Shown: positions 24,655 through 34,502, numbered from the stretch's first letter. The stretch is 64,000 bases of DNA from JAKPQE01 sp041397845 (GCA_041397845.1 JAWKVW010000003.1:62001-126000), one strand, 5' to 3'. Numbers and translations are program-made. Notes: a model not told the origin generated them from the sequence alone.

Positions 24655-25266
24655 ATGGCATCGCAAAACGCGGCGGAAGAGCGCCGCCAGGCGCTGATCC
24701 TGGCGGCGGGACGGGTGTTTCTCGAGCGGGGCTTCGAGGCGGCGACGACGCTCGACATTGCCCGCGAGGCAAAGACCTCGAAGCGGGCGATCTACGAGAT
24801 GTTCGGCTCGAAGGAGGATCTGCTGGCGGCGGTCGTTTCCGACACGAGCGGGCGCATGGTCGGACCGGCCGACCTGCCGGAGCCGCGCGACTGGCCAAGT
24901 CTTGCCGCGGCGCTGACAGGCTTCGGCATTGCCTTTCTCACCCAGCTCTTCGAGGAGCAGCGCATTGCCTTCTACCGGCTGGCGGTGGCGGATGCGCAGC
25001 GTGGCGGCGCGCTCGCCCGCAGCATCGAGGCGCGGGGTCGGGGGCCGGTCGCCGAAGCGCTGACGCAGCTCGTCACGGCGGCGGTGCGCAACGGCGTCGT
25101 TCTCGTCGTCGATGCCGGGCTCGTTGCCGACGTCTTCATCTCGATGCTGTTCGGGGAGATGCATGTGCGGCTTTTGATTGGCGCCGTGCCGCTGCCCGGG
25201 CCCGAAGAGATCGCCGAGCGGGTGGAGATGGCCGTCGAGGCGGTGCGCCGGGTCAGCGGCCACTGA
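24655..25266 (+). CDS. TetR/AcrR family transcriptional regulator
   Basis: A 203-residue regulator. The N-terminal helix-turn-helix runs from about residue 10 to 55 (ILAAGRVFLERGFEAATTLD then IAREAKTSKRAIYEMFGSKE). The C-terminal ligand-binding domain is helical, with no recognisable effector. The ATG at 24655 is preferred over an upstream in-frame start at 24601, since the latter would overlap operator box 2. It is divergent from the FAD oxidoreductase, with two GGTACC palindromes between them, so it almost certainly controls that enzyme and itself. Confidence 0.92.
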   Translation: MASQNAAEERRQALILAAGRVFLERGFEAATTLDIAREAKTSKRAIYEMFGSKEDLLAAVVSDTSGRMVGPADLPEPRDWPSLAAALTGFGIAFLTQLFEEQRIAFYRLAVADAQRGGALARSIEARGRGPVAEALTQLVTAAVRNGVVLVVDAGLVADVFISMLFGEMHVRLLIGAVPLPGPEEIAERVEMAVEAVRRVSGH

Positions 25267-25296
25267 ACCCTCGAGCCATCGGCGCGCCGCGCCGGT

Positions 25297-25764
25297 TCAG
25301 GTGTGGCGGCCGACGCGCGGGAAGACCTGCGTCTGCTTGACGATGCCATAGGCAAAGCTCGTGTCGATCGAGGCGATGCCGGGGATCGAGTGCAGCTTGC
25401 CGCGCACGAACTTCTCGTACTCGTCGAGGTTCTCGATGATGACGCGCAAGAGGTAGTCGGCGCCGCCGGTCGTCAGGAAGCAGTCGAGGATCTCGTCGAC
25501 GTCGGCAATGCGCCGCTCGAAGGTGCGGGCCGCCTCGTCGCTGTGGCGTTCGAGGCGAATGCGCACGAACACGGTCAGCGGCAGGCCGTATGCCTTCTGG
25601 TCGACGAGCGCGGTATAGCCGCGAATGACGCCTTTTTCCTCGAGAATCCGGGTCCGGCGCAGGCAGGGCGAGGGCGACAGGTTCACCTTCTCGGCGAGTT
25701 CCTGATTGGTCAGCCGGCCGTTCTGTTGCAGGGCCCGGATGATCTGGCGATCCTTGGTGTCCAT
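25297..25764 (-). CDS. mdeR: Lrp/AsnC family regulator (MdeR-like)
   Basis: A 155-residue Lrp-type regulator with N-terminal winged helix (MDTKDRQIIRALQQNGRLTN then QELAEKVNLSPSPCLRRTRI) and C-terminal RAM effector domain (residues about 65-145; IADVDEILDCFLTTGGADYL). Divergent from a methionine gamma-lyase and an E1-type dehydrogenase, it matches mdeR of the mdeR-mdeA-mdeB arrangement described in Pseudomonas putida, where it activates degradation of methionine. A perfect 15-bp palindrome lies 16 bp upstream of its start. The symbol is by context. Confidence 0.88.
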   Translation of the reverse strand: MDTKDRQIIRALQQNGRLTNQELAEKVNLSPSPCLRRTRILEEKGVIRGYTALVDQKAYGLPLTVFVRIRLERHSDEAARTFERRIADVDEILDCFLTTGGADYLLRVIIENLDEYEKFVRGKLHSIPGIASIDTSFAYGIVKQTQVFPRVGRHT

Positions 25765-25779
25765 TTTTGCGCGTCCTCT

Positions 25780-25794
25780 TGGCAGATTCTGCCA
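25780..25794. promoter_or_regulatory. 15-bp palindrome TGGCAGA-T-TCTGCCA, probable Lrp-type operator
   Basis: The 7-bp arms TGGCAGA and TCTGCCA around one central T are perfect. The size and central AT fit Lrp-family boxes, which are about 15 bp long. It is 16 bp ahead of the lrp-like start and about 90 bp ahead of mdeA, so one site can serve both directions. Confidence 0.65.
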
Positions 25795-25882
25795 GGGACA
25801 TAGCGATTTTCAAAAAATTCCGCAAATTAATGCCAAGGCGGATGGAATATCATTGCGCCAAATCGGAGCATTGGAGGATACG

Positions 25883-27098
25883 ATGGAAAACGACCACAAT
25901 CGGCGGTTCTCCGGGTTCGCGACGCGGGCGATCCATTTCGGCTACGATCCGCAGAAGGAGCATGGGGCGCTGACGCCGCCGCTGCACCTCACCTCGACCT
26001 TCGCGTTCGAGACGGCGGAGATCGGCGGTGAAATGTTCGCCGGCACCCGGCCCGGCTTCATCTATTCGCGCGTGACCAACCCGACGCTTGATCTGCTCGA
26101 GCGACGCCTTGCCGATCTCGAGGGCGCCGAGGCCGGGCTCGTGACGGCATCCGGCATGGGGGCGATCACCTCGCTGCTCTGGACGCTCCTTGCCGAGGGC
26201 GACGAGATCATTGCCGACAAGACGCTCTACGGCTGCACCTTTGCCTATTTCAATCACGGCCTGACGCGGTTCGGCATCAAGGTCACCCATCTCGACCTCA
26301 CCTGTCCGACCAATCTCGAACGGGCAATCGGGCCGAAGACGAAGCTTGTCTATTTCGAGACGCCGGCCAATCCGAACATGCGGCTCATCGATATCGCGGA
26401 GATCTCGCGGATCGCGCATGCCGCCGGGGCGCGGACGGTGGTCGACAACACCTATTCGACCCCGGCGCTGACGCGGCCGATCGAGCATGGTGCCGATTTC
26501 GTCGTCCATTCGGCAACGAAGTATCTCGGCGGCCATGGCGACCTGCTGGCCGGCGCGATCCTCGGTCCGGCCGAGGACCTCGCCAATGTGCGGATGATCG
26601 GGCTGAAGGACATGACCGGCGCGGTGCTGGCGCCGTTCAACGCGATGCTGGTGCTGCGCGGCCTGAAGACGCTGGCGCTGCGCATGGAGCGCCATTCGGC
26701 GAGCGCGATGACCATCGCCCGGGCCCTCGAGGCGCATCCGGCGGTGGCTGTCGTCCACTATCCCGGGCTCGACAGCTTTGCGCAAAAGGCGCTGGCGCGG
26801 CATCAGATGGCCGATTTCGGCGGCATGATCGCGTTCGAGCTGAAGGGCGGCTTCGAGGCGGGCATTGCCATGATGAACCGGCTCGACATGGTGCAGCGGG
26901 CGGTCTCGCTCGGCGATGCAGAGACGCTGATCCAGCATCCGGCGAGCATGACGCATTCGAGCTATAGCGCGGAAAGAGCGGGCTGTCCATGGCATAAGCG
27001 AGGGGCTTGTGCGGCTTTCCGTCGGCCTTGAAGATGTCGGCGATATCCTTGCCGATCTGATGCAGGCGCTGGAGGCGGCACCGGCGGGAGCGGCGTAA
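25883..27098 (+). CDS. mdeA: Methionine gamma-lyase, with a frameshift near the 3' end
   Basis: A PLP enzyme splitting methionine to methanethiol, ammonia and 2-oxobutyrate. It begins GFATRAIHFGYDPQKEHGAL, keeps YSRVTNPTLDLLERRLADLE, SGMGAITSLLW and the PLP-binding Lys in VVHSATKYLGGHGD near residue 212. The frame reads to SYSAE near 26970; one extra A in GGAAAGAG then shifts it, giving a false end at 27031. In the next frame the expected tail follows (ERAVHGISEGLVRLSVGLED) to TAA at 27096. The start has a GGAGG ribosome-binding site. mdeB begins 36 bp after the true stop; both belong to the Lrp-controlled operon. Confidence 0.88.
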
Positions 27099-27134
27099 AG
27101 CTGGACGGCCGGCAGCGACCGGCGAGGGGACCTG

Positions 27135-29614
27135 ATGACGGCGAACCTTGCGCGTTTGAAGGAAATCGAGCAGCGGCTGCTGTGGCTGGCGTCGTGGACG
27201 ATCCACCATGCCAACCACGTCCGGCCGAAGGCGGAGGGCGACGTCAAGGTCGGGGGCATCAGGCCTCGTCGGCCTCGATGGTGTCGCTGATGACGGCGCT
27301 CTACTTCCACACCCTGAAGCCGGAAGACCGGGTGGCGGTGAAGCCGCATGCCTCGCCGGTGTTCCATGCGATCCAGTACCTGATGGGCAACCAGACGCTG
27401 GAAAAGCTCGTTGCCTATCGCGGCTATGGCGGCGCGCAGTCCTATCCGAGCCGGACCAAGGACATCGACGACGTCGATTTCTCGACGGGCTCGGTCGGCC
27501 TTGGCGCGGCGATGCCGGTGTTTGCCTCGCTGACGCAGGACTATGTGCGGGCGCACGGGCGCGGCGATCTCGCCGAGGGGCGGATGGTGGCGCTCATTGG
27601 CGATGCCGAGCTTGACGAAGGCAACGTCTATGAATGCCTGCAGGAGGGCTGGAAGCACGACCTGCACAATGTCTGGTGGATCATCGACTACAACCGCCAG
27701 AGCCTCGACGGCGTGGTCCGCGAGGGGTTGTGGCGGCGGATCGAGGGGATCTTCACGGCGTTCGGCTGGCGGGTGGTGACGCTGAAACATGGGGCGCTGC
27801 AGGAAGCGGCCTTCGCCGAGCCGGGCGGCGGGCGGCTCAGGGATTTCATCGACACTTGCCCGAACGATCACTATTCGGCGCTGAGCTTCCAGGGCGGAGC
27901 GGCGTGGCGGCGCCGGCTGCTTGCCGAATTCGGCGGCGACGAGGCGGCGACGGCGCTCGTCGGGCGGCGCTCGGACGACGAGCTTGCAACGATGATGGCC
28001 AATCTCGGCGGCCATTGCCTGAAGACGATCACCTCGGCGTTCGATGCCATCAAGGACGACAAGCCGACGGTCTTCGTCGCCTACACGATCAAGGGCTGGG
28101 GGCTGCCGCTCGCCGGCCACAAGGACAATCACGCCGGCCTCATGACCGAGGCGCAGATGGAAGACTTCCGCGGCCGCATGGCGATCGCGCGGGGCGAGGA
28201 ATGGGCGCCGTTCGCGGGCGTCGAGGATGTCGACGGGCTTCGCCGGTTCCTTGCGAGCGCGCCGTTCTTTGCGCGCGGACGGCGGCGCTACACGGCGGCA
28301 AAGCTCGCAGCTCCCGGACCAGTGCCGCTCGCCGACAAGGTGCTTTCGACCCAGGCCGGTTTCGGCAAGGTGCTCGAGGCGCTGGCAAAGGACGGCGGCG
28401 CGCTTGCCGACCACCTCGTCACCATGTCGCCGGACGTGACGGTCTCGACCAATCTCGGCCCGTGGGTGAACCGGCGCGGCCTTTTTGCCCGCGAGGACCG
28501 GCCGGACGTCTTTCGCGACGAGAACATTCCCTCGATGCAGCGCTGGGCGTTCTCGCCGAAAGGCCAGCATGTCGAGCTCGGCATTGCCGAGATGAACCTC
28601 TTCCTGATGCTCGGCGCGGCCGGGCTTTCCCATTCGCTGTTCGGCGAGCGGCTCATTCCGGTCGGCACGGTCTACGACCCGTTCATCGCGCGCGGGCTCG
28701 ATGCGCTGAACTATGCCTGCTATCAGGGCAGCCGGTTCATGATTGCCGGCACGCCGTCCGGCGTGACGCTGGCGCCGGAGGGCGGGGCGCACCAGTCGAT
28801 CGGCTCGCCGCTCATCGGCATCAGCCAGGACGGTATCGCGGCGTTCGAACCGGCGTTCCTCGACGAGCTGTCGATCATCATGGACTGGTCGTTCGACTAT
28901 CTGCAGCGCGACGGCGAGGGCGATCCGGACGAGCGCACCTGGCTGCGCGACGAGACCGGCGGCTCGGTCTATCTCAGGCTGTCGACGCGGCCGGTGGAAC
29001 AGCCGCTGCGCCGGGCCGATCCGGATTTCGCCCGCAGCGTCATCGACGGCGCCTACTGGCTGCGCGAGCCGGGGCCGAACGCCGAGATCGTCATCGCCTA
29101 TCAGGGCTGCGTTGCGCCGGAAGCGATCGAGGCGGCCGGGCGGATCGTCAACGACCGGCGCGATATCGGCGTTCTCGCGGTGACCTCGGCCGACCGGCTC
29201 AATGCTGGCTGGACGGCGGCGCAGCGGGCGCGGGCGCGCGGCGTTGCCGGTGCCATGGGGCATGTCGAGCGGCTGCTCGATGCTCTGCCGCGACACTGCA
29301 CGCTCGTCACCGTGATCGACGGCCATCCGGCGACGCTCGCCTGGCTCGGGTCGGTCGCCGGCCACCGGACCGTGGCGCTCGGCGTCGAGCATTTCGGCCA
29401 GACCGGGACGATCGCCGATCTCTACCGGCATTACGGCATCGACGCGGACGCAATCGTCTCGGCGGCCAGCCGGCTCGCCGGGACGGCCGATCCGCCTTGC
29501 AGCGCGGAGCGGCTGAGAGCGGGACGGCAGATAAGGAATCCAGAGATCGAGGCCGAGTTCGGCGAGGGCGGTGCAGAAGTGTGCTGTCCGTCGACGGGCG
29601 GCAGCTCAGTGTGA
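27135..29614 (+). CDS. mdeB: Homodimeric pyruvate dehydrogenase E1-like 2-oxoacid dehydrogenase (MdeB-like), frameshifted near the N-terminus
   Basis: A ThDP enzyme of the AceE family, next to methionine gamma-lyase, so the likely substrate is 2-oxobutyrate from methionine. The first frame from ATG 27135 gives TANLARLKEIEQRLLWLASW and then HHANHVRPKAEGDVKVGG; near 27251-27262 one C is missing, and the rest reads in the other frame as HQASSASMVSLMTALYFHTL onward to TGA 29614. It has the ThDP motif GDAELDEGNVYECLQEGW (N-terminal half) and HVELGIAEMNLFLMLGAAG, GTPSGVTLAPEGGAHQS in the second half. Full length about 826 residues. E2/E3 partners are not in the window. Confidence 0.87.
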
Positions 29615-29628
29615 TTTCAAGCGGGAGG

Positions 29629-29704
29629 TGGTGCCGCATGACGGATCTGAACCGCCGACCCCATCATTACGAATGACGTGCTCTACCAACTGAGCTAATG
29701 CGGC
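29629..29704 (-). tRNA. tRNA-Thr(CGT)
   Basis: A 76-nt cloverleaf on the minus strand: acceptor GCCGCAT/ATGCGGC, D arm with GCTCAGTTGGTAGAGC, anticodon stem CGTCA/TGATG around loop TTCGTAA (anticodon CGT, reading ACG), T arm with GGTTCAGATCC, discriminator A and an encoded CCA end (29631-29629). It lies 15 bp after the mdeB stop, on the opposite strand. Confidence 0.95.
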
Positions 29705-29942
29705 ATGCCGGCAAGGGCGCCTGACCAGGCCAAGGCTATCCCGAGCGGTTTCGGCCGCGCACCGGCGTGCGGTGGCGTCGATGGCGCTTGATAGCCGCCT
29801 TGCCGGGGAATTTCAAGCGCCCGATTGCCTCTCTCGCAACGGAGGCGCACCATCCCGGCGAGATTGCCGAAAGGCGGGCGTTGCCGGCCGCAACGCGCTA
29901 CAAATCGGACATCCAACGAATCGTTCGGAGGCGCCCTTTCCC

Positions 29943-30362
29943 ATGCTGCTTGCCATCCCGCTGCTCGTCTTGCCGCTGGTTTTCTACAATCTCCTTGTTC
30001 TCGGCTTTCTCGGCGCCGGCGGCATCGCCGCGCTTGGCGAGCCGTTTCTCGGCTTCGAGATGATGTCAGGGGCGCGGTTCTCGCTCGATTCGGGCGACGC
30101 GCTGGTGCTGTTCGGCATCGCGCTGCTGTTCGTCGAGATCCTGAAGGCGACGCGCACTGGCGCCGGTTCCATCGTCGACCATCTGCTCTCCACGGCGCTG
30201 TTCATCGTCTACCTCGTCGAGTTCCTCATGGTCGGGGCGGCGGCGACCGCGACGTTCTTCATCCTCATGAGCCTGTCGCTGGTCGATGTCGCGGCCGGCT
30301 ATTCGGTCACCATCCGCTCGGCGCGGCGCGATTTCGCGGTTGGTTCTGGGGGCGGGCTATGA
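29943..30362 (+). CDS. Conserved small inner-membrane protein
   Basis: A 139-residue protein with about four membrane segments (LLAIPLLVLPLVFYNLLVLG; ALVLFGIALLFVEILKATRT; LLSTALFIVYLVEFLMVGAA; TFFILMSLSLVDVAAGYSVT). No catalytic motif is seen. The ATG at 29943 follows an about 240-bp stretch that holds no gene besides the tRNA end. Its stop overlaps the gamma-glutamyltransferase-family start by ATGA, so the two are translationally coupled. Function unknown; similar small membrane proteins are recalled from Hyphomicrobiales. Confidence 0.8.
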   Translation: MLLAIPLLVLPLVFYNLLVLGFLGAGGIAALGEPFLGFEMMSGARFSLDSGDALVLFGIALLFVEILKATRTGAGSIVDHLLSTALFIVYLVEFLMVGAAATATFFILMSLSLVDVAAGYSVTIRSARRDFAVGSGGGL

Positions 30363-31981
30363 GCGCGCCGCACCACATGGGCGAGGCGCCGGCACGCGAT
30401 TTCCAGTTGCCGGGCCGCTCGACCGTCATGGCGATGAACGGCATGGCGGCGACGTCGCATCCGCTGGCGACGGGCGCGGCGGTCGATGTGCTGCGCCAGG
30501 GCGGCAATGCGGTCGATGCGGCCGTGACGGCGGCGGCGGTGCTTGCCGTCGTCGAGCCGCACATGACCGGCATCGGCGGCGACTGCTTTGCGATCGTCGC
30601 GGAACCGGACGGCGCGGTGCATGGCATCAACGGCTCCGGCCGGGCGCCGGCGACGGCAACGCTCGACTGGTATCTGGAGCGCGGCTTTGGCGAGATCGGG
30701 CCGGACGACATCCATGCGGTCACGGTGCCGGGCGCGGTCGCGACCTGGGCGCATCTTCTCGAGACGCATGGCAGCATCGGTCTCGACCGGGCGCTGGCAC
30801 CGGCGATTTCCTATGCCGAGGCCGGGTTTCCGGTGGCGCCGCGGGTGGCGTCCGACTGGGCGCGGCTGGAAAACCGGCTGCGGAATGATGAGGGCGCGCG
30901 GGCGCACTATCTCGTTGCCGGGCGCCGTGCGCCGGAGGCCGGCGAGGTGATGCGGGCGCCGGCACTGGCGGCAAGCCTCCGGGCGATTGCGGCGAAGGGT
31001 CGGGCCGGGTTCTACGAGGGCGAAATCGCCGAGGACATCGTCGCGACGGTCCAGGCGCGCGGCGGGCTCCTGTCTCTTGACGACATGGCGACGATGACTG
31101 TGACGCCGGTCGATCCGGTGACGCGGCGCTATCGCGACCTCGAGATCGCCGAACTGCCGCCGAACGGGCAGGGCATCACGGCGCTCATCCAGCTCGGCAT
31201 CCTCGAGAATTTCGACATGGCGGCGCTCGATCCGATGGGGCCGGAGCGGCTGCATCTGGAGATCGAGGCGGCGCGGCTTGCCTATGCCTGCCGCGACGCG
31301 CACATCGCCGATCCGGCGACGATGCGGCTGTCGGTCGCCGAACTGGTCGACCCGGCGTTCACGGCGCGGCTCGCCGCGCGGATCGACAGGCGCCGGCGGA
31401 TGGCCGATCCCGGCGTGCCCGAGCCGAGCGGCTCGGACACCATCTACCTCACGGTCGTCGACCGCGACCGCCGGGTGGTGTCGCTCATCAACTCGATTTT
31501 CCATGGTTTCGGCGTCGGCGTCGTCACGCTGAAAAGCGGCATCACCCTGCAGAACCGGGGATCATCGTTCCGGCTCATCGAGGGCCACCCGAACGCCATT
31601 GGCCCGGGCAAGCGGCCGATGCACACGATCATTCCGGCGATGGCATTCCGCGACGGCCGGCCGGCGATCGGCTTCGGCGTCATGGGCGGGGCGTATCAGG
31701 CCTGCGGCCACGCGCATTTCGTCAGCAACATCGTCGACCATGCGATGGATGTGCAATTGGCGATCGATGCGCCGCGGGCGTTCTGGAACGACCAGGGGCG
31801 GCTCGGGGTGGAACGCGGGCTGTCGGACGCGACCTTTGCCGGGCTCGCGGCGCGCGGGCATCTCGTCTACCGGGCGGACGAAGCGATCGGCGGCGGACAG
31901 GCGATTGCCATCGACTGGGAGCGGGGCGTGCTTGTCGGCGGTTCCGATCCGCGCAAGGACGGGCTTGCCCTCGGCTATTGA
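30359..31981 (+). CDS. Gamma-glutamyltransferase family protein (N-terminal nucleophile hydrolase)
   Basis: A 540-residue proenzyme-type protein of the GGT family: N-terminal MAMNGMAATSHPLATGAAVD, GGNAVDAAVTAAAVLAVVEP and GIGGDCFAIV (residues about 25-80), and the glycine-rich GFGVMGGAYQACGHAH near 440. The position of the autocatalytic Thr is SGSDTIYLTVVDRD near 360, where classic GGT has TTHYSVVD; the nucleophile Thr is kept but the following Thr and His are Ile and Tyr, as in some amidohydrolase relatives such as oxamate amidohydrolase. No signal peptide is evident, so a cytoplasmic amidase role is more likely than periplasmic glutathione cleavage. Confidence 0.88.
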   Translation: MSAPHHMGEAPARDFQLPGRSTVMAMNGMAATSHPLATGAAVDVLRQGGNAVDAAVTAAAVLAVVEPHMTGIGGDCFAIVAEPDGAVHGINGSGRAPATATLDWYLERGFGEIGPDDIHAVTVPGAVATWAHLLETHGSIGLDRALAPAISYAEAGFPVAPRVASDWARLENRLRNDEGARAHYLVAGRRAPEAGEVMRAPALAASLRAIAAKGRAGFYEGEIAEDIVATVQARGGLLSLDDMATMTVTPVDPVTRRYRDLEIAELPPNGQGITALIQLGILENFDMAALDPMGPERLHLEIEAARLAYACRDAHIADPATMRLSVAELVDPAFTARLAARIDRRRRMADPGVPEPSGSDTIYLTVVDRDRRVVSLINSIFHGFGVGVVTLKSGITLQNRGSSFRLIEGHPNAIGPGKRPMHTIIPAMAFRDGRPAIGFGVMGGAYQACGHAHFVSNIVDHAMDVQLAIDAPRAFWNDQGRLGVERGLSDATFAGLAARGHLVYRADEAIGGGQAIAIDWERGVLVGGSDPRKDGLALGY

Positions 31982-32080
31982 GGACGTCCCGGTTCAAGGA
32001 CCTGATTCAGGGCGCCGGTTCCGGGTTCCGGCCCAAGGCAGGGAAAACCGGTCCGGCGAATCGGCTCGAGGGATGCGCTG

Positions 32081-32449
32081 TCAGCCGTTCCAGTCGAGGC
32101 GGCTGCCAAGGGCCGGAGCGGGACGCACGGCGGCATGGGTGGCGCGGTAGGCGGCGCGGGTGTCGGCCGGGCTGGCGCGGCGGCGGGCGCGGGTCTGCTC
32201 GGCACCGATCGAGGTGGCGACGAGCTGGGCAAGGAAGCCGGCGGCCGTCACGGCGCGGGCCATGCGGATGCCGGCGCGGTCTTCCTGCGGCGAGACCGGC
32301 ACCAGAGCGCGGGCCGGCGAACCCATCTCCTCATGGCGGGCGCGGTCGTCGCGGGCCGTGCGGGCCGAGGCGGCGGCAGGGGAGATGCGGGCAAACGGTT
32401 CGTGCCGGCTGCCGGCGCGGCCCCGTCCCGAAATATCCTCGATGCCCAT
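32081..32449 (-). CDS. Conserved hypothetical protein
   Basis: A 122-residue protein with no recognised domain. The most structured part is GIRMARAVTAAGFLAQLVAT near residues 60-80, followed by RRRASPADTRAAYRATHA. The rest is Ala/Arg-rich. The frame is opposite to the flanking genes and its ATG at 32449 lies about 250 bp from the divergent EAL gene start. Similar Arg/Ala proteins with this internal helix are recalled from Hyphomicrobiales; the function is unknown. Confidence 0.6.
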   Translation of the reverse strand: MGIEDISGRGRAGSRHEPFARISPAAASARTARDDRARHEEMGSPARALVPVSPQEDRAGIRMARAVTAAGFLAQLVATSIGAEQTRARRRASPADTRAAYRATHAAVRPAPALGSRLDWNG

Positions 32450-32695
32450 CTGTCCTGCCTCTCGTTTTCGGCCTCTTGTCCGATTCCGGGACGGTTTTCC
32501 GTCTCCGTTCGGGCTCCCGATACGAGTTCAGCAAGATGCGGGCCGGTTTGGCAAGCTTTTGTTAACCATTGGCGCGCCGGCGGCGGGTGCGTTTTCGTCT
32601 TATTTTAAACTTTCCGCGCTAAATTTCCCGGCAAGTGGTGGGGGTCCTTGGTTCGGATAGACCAACGCTCAGTCGACCGAACAGGTGAGGCGGAC

Positions 32696-34495
32696 GTGAA
32701 ATCCAGTCATTTTATCAGCACGGAAGGCTCGTTGTCGTTGCCTTCGGATGATAGCGGCGATCGCGAGGTCGATGGCGCGGGACGCGCCGGCCGACCGGCC
32801 CGGATGGGTACGCTCAGCGAGCGGGAAGTGCTGACTTCCCTTGGCGAGGTCGTCTACGAATGGTCGATCGGCGATGACCAGTTGCGCTGGGGGCCGAATG
32901 CCCTCGACGTGCTGCATGTCGGCTCGTTCGATGCGATCAATACCGGCCGGCGGTTCGCGGCGCTGCTCGATCCGAGCAACAGCCAGAGCCGCTACGACGT
33001 GGTCGTCACGTCGGCGGAGCGGGATCGCGGCGGCGGCGTCCCCTATGAACTGCAGTATCGGCTGCTGCCCAAGGCGGGCGCCGACAAGGGACTTTGGATC
33101 GAGGATTCCGGTCGCTGGTTCGTTGGCCCGGACGGCAAGCCCGGCAAGGCGCACGGTACGCTGCGCATCATCAACGAGCGGCACGAGCGGGAAGAGCGGC
33201 TCGCCTATCTTTCCAGCTATGACGAGCTGACCGGTCAACTCAATCGCGTCCGCTTCGTCGAGACGCTCGGCGAGGTGATCGAGGACGTCAAGCGGTTCCA
33301 GATCTCGGCGGCGTTCATCATCGTGGCTGTCGACAATCTGCGCATCGTCAACGAGGCCTATGGCTATGACGTCGCCGATCAGGTGATCGCGCTCGTTGCC
33401 AAGCGGCTTGCGACGCGGCTGCGCGGCGGCGACAGCCTTGGCCGGTATTCGGGCAACAAGCTCGGCGTGCTGCTGCGCAATTGCGACGAGCGCGAGGTCG
33501 AGGTCGCGGCCAAGCGGCTGCAGGCAGCGGTCCGAGAGGAAGTCATCACCACCGAATGGGGTCCGGTGGCGGCCAGCGTCACCATGGGCGGCGTGGTGCT
33601 GCCGCGCTATGCCCGCGACCTGCACGAGGTGCAGTCGCGCGCCTCGGAGGCGCTCGACCTTGCCAAGCTGAAAAACCGGGGCGGTTTCGTCGCCTACCGG
33701 CATTCGCGCGAGCGCGACGAGAAGCGGCGCGAGAACATCCAGCTTGCCGACGAGGTGGTGCGCGGGCTCAACGAGAAGCGCTTCAGCCTTGCCTACCAGC
33801 CGGTGGTCGACGCGCGGACCGGAGCGGTCGACAGCTATGAGTGCCTGCTGCGCCTGCGGCGTGCCGACGGCTCGGTCGTCTCGGCCGGCAACATCATTCC
33901 GATCATGGAGAAGCTCGGTCTTGTCCGTCTGATCGACAACCGGGTGCTGGATCTGGCGCTGGCCGATCTCATCAGCCATCCCGAGCTTCGCCTTGCCATC
34001 AATGTCTCCGGCGCAACGGCCGGCGACATGGACTGGCTTGGCCGCCTGACCGCGGCGATGCGCCTCCATCCCGATCTCAAGGGACGGATCATCATCGAGA
34101 TCACCGAGACCATGGCGCTGCACGATATCGACGAGGCCTGCCGCTTCGTCTCGATGCTGAAGGAACTCGGCTGCGCCGTGGCGATCGACGATTTCGGCGC
34201 CGGCTACACATCGTTCCGCAATCTCAAGCAGCTCGACATCGACCATGTGAAGATCGATGGCTCGTTCATCGAGAACGTCGCCAACAGCGCCGAGGATCAG
34301 GTGTTCGTGCGCACGCTCATCGAGCTGGCCCGGACGTTCAACCTGAAGACGGTCGCCGAATGCGTCGAGGACCCGGCAGCCGCCGAGCTCCTGAATAGCT
34401 GGGGCATCGATCTCTTCCAGGGGCATCTCTATGGCGCAGCGTCGCTCGAGAAGCCCTGGGACCGGAACAATGACGGGTCGCGCCTGACTGCCTGA
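32696..34495 (+). CDS. Cyclic-di-GMP phosphodiesterase: PAS-degenerate GGDEF-EAL protein
   Basis: About 599 residues, from a GTG at 32696 with GAGG 5 nt upstream. A PAS-like region (about 40-140; VVYEWSIGDDQLRWGPNALD) is followed by a GGDEF domain (about 160-320) whose signature is RYSGNKLGVLL instead of GGDEF, so it should not make c-di-GMP. The EAL domain (about 340-585) keeps its metal and substrate residues: ECLLRLR in place of EALLR, LAINVSG, IIEITETM, AIDDFGAGYTS, HVKIDGSFI, VAECVED and FQGHLYGAA. A hydrolase of c-di-GMP is expected. It ends at a bidirectional terminator. Confidence 0.9.
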   Translation: MKSSHFISTEGSLSLPSDDSGDREVDGAGRAGRPARMGTLSEREVLTSLGEVVYEWSIGDDQLRWGPNALDVLHVGSFDAINTGRRFAALLDPSNSQSRYDVVVTSAERDRGGGVPYELQYRLLPKAGADKGLWIEDSGRWFVGPDGKPGKAHGTLRIINERHEREERLAYLSSYDELTGQLNRVRFVETLGEVIEDVKRFQISAAFIIVAVDNLRIVNEAYGYDVADQVIALVAKRLATRLRGGDSLGRYSGNKLGVLLRNCDEREVEVAAKRLQAAVREEVITTEWGPVAASVTMGGVVLPRYARDLHEVQSRASEALDLAKLKNRGGFVAYRHSRERDEKRRENIQLADEVVRGLNEKRFSLAYQPVVDARTGAVDSYECLLRLRRADGSVVSAGNIIPIMEKLGLVRLIDNRVLDLALADLISHPELRLAINVSGATAGDMDWLGRLTAAMRLHPDLKGRIIIEITETMALHDIDEACRFVSMLKELGCAVAIDDFGAGYTSFRNLKQLDIDHVKIDGSFIENVANSAEDQVFVRTLIELARTFNLKTVAECVEDPAAAELLNSWGIDLFQGHLYGAASLEKPWDRNNDGSRLTA

Positions 34496-34502
34496 CGTTC
34501 TC

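Noticed and set aside
25850..29431. An open frame of 1193 codons on the minus strand opposite mdeA/mdeB
   Set aside because: It is an antisense shadow caused by high GC at third positions; its protein is Arg/Asp-rich without domain motifs and the plus strand has well-conserved enzymes.
29629..29704. tRNA-Thr as an integration site for an element
   Set aside because: No repeat of the tRNA 3' end, no integrase or foreign-looking DNA beside it.
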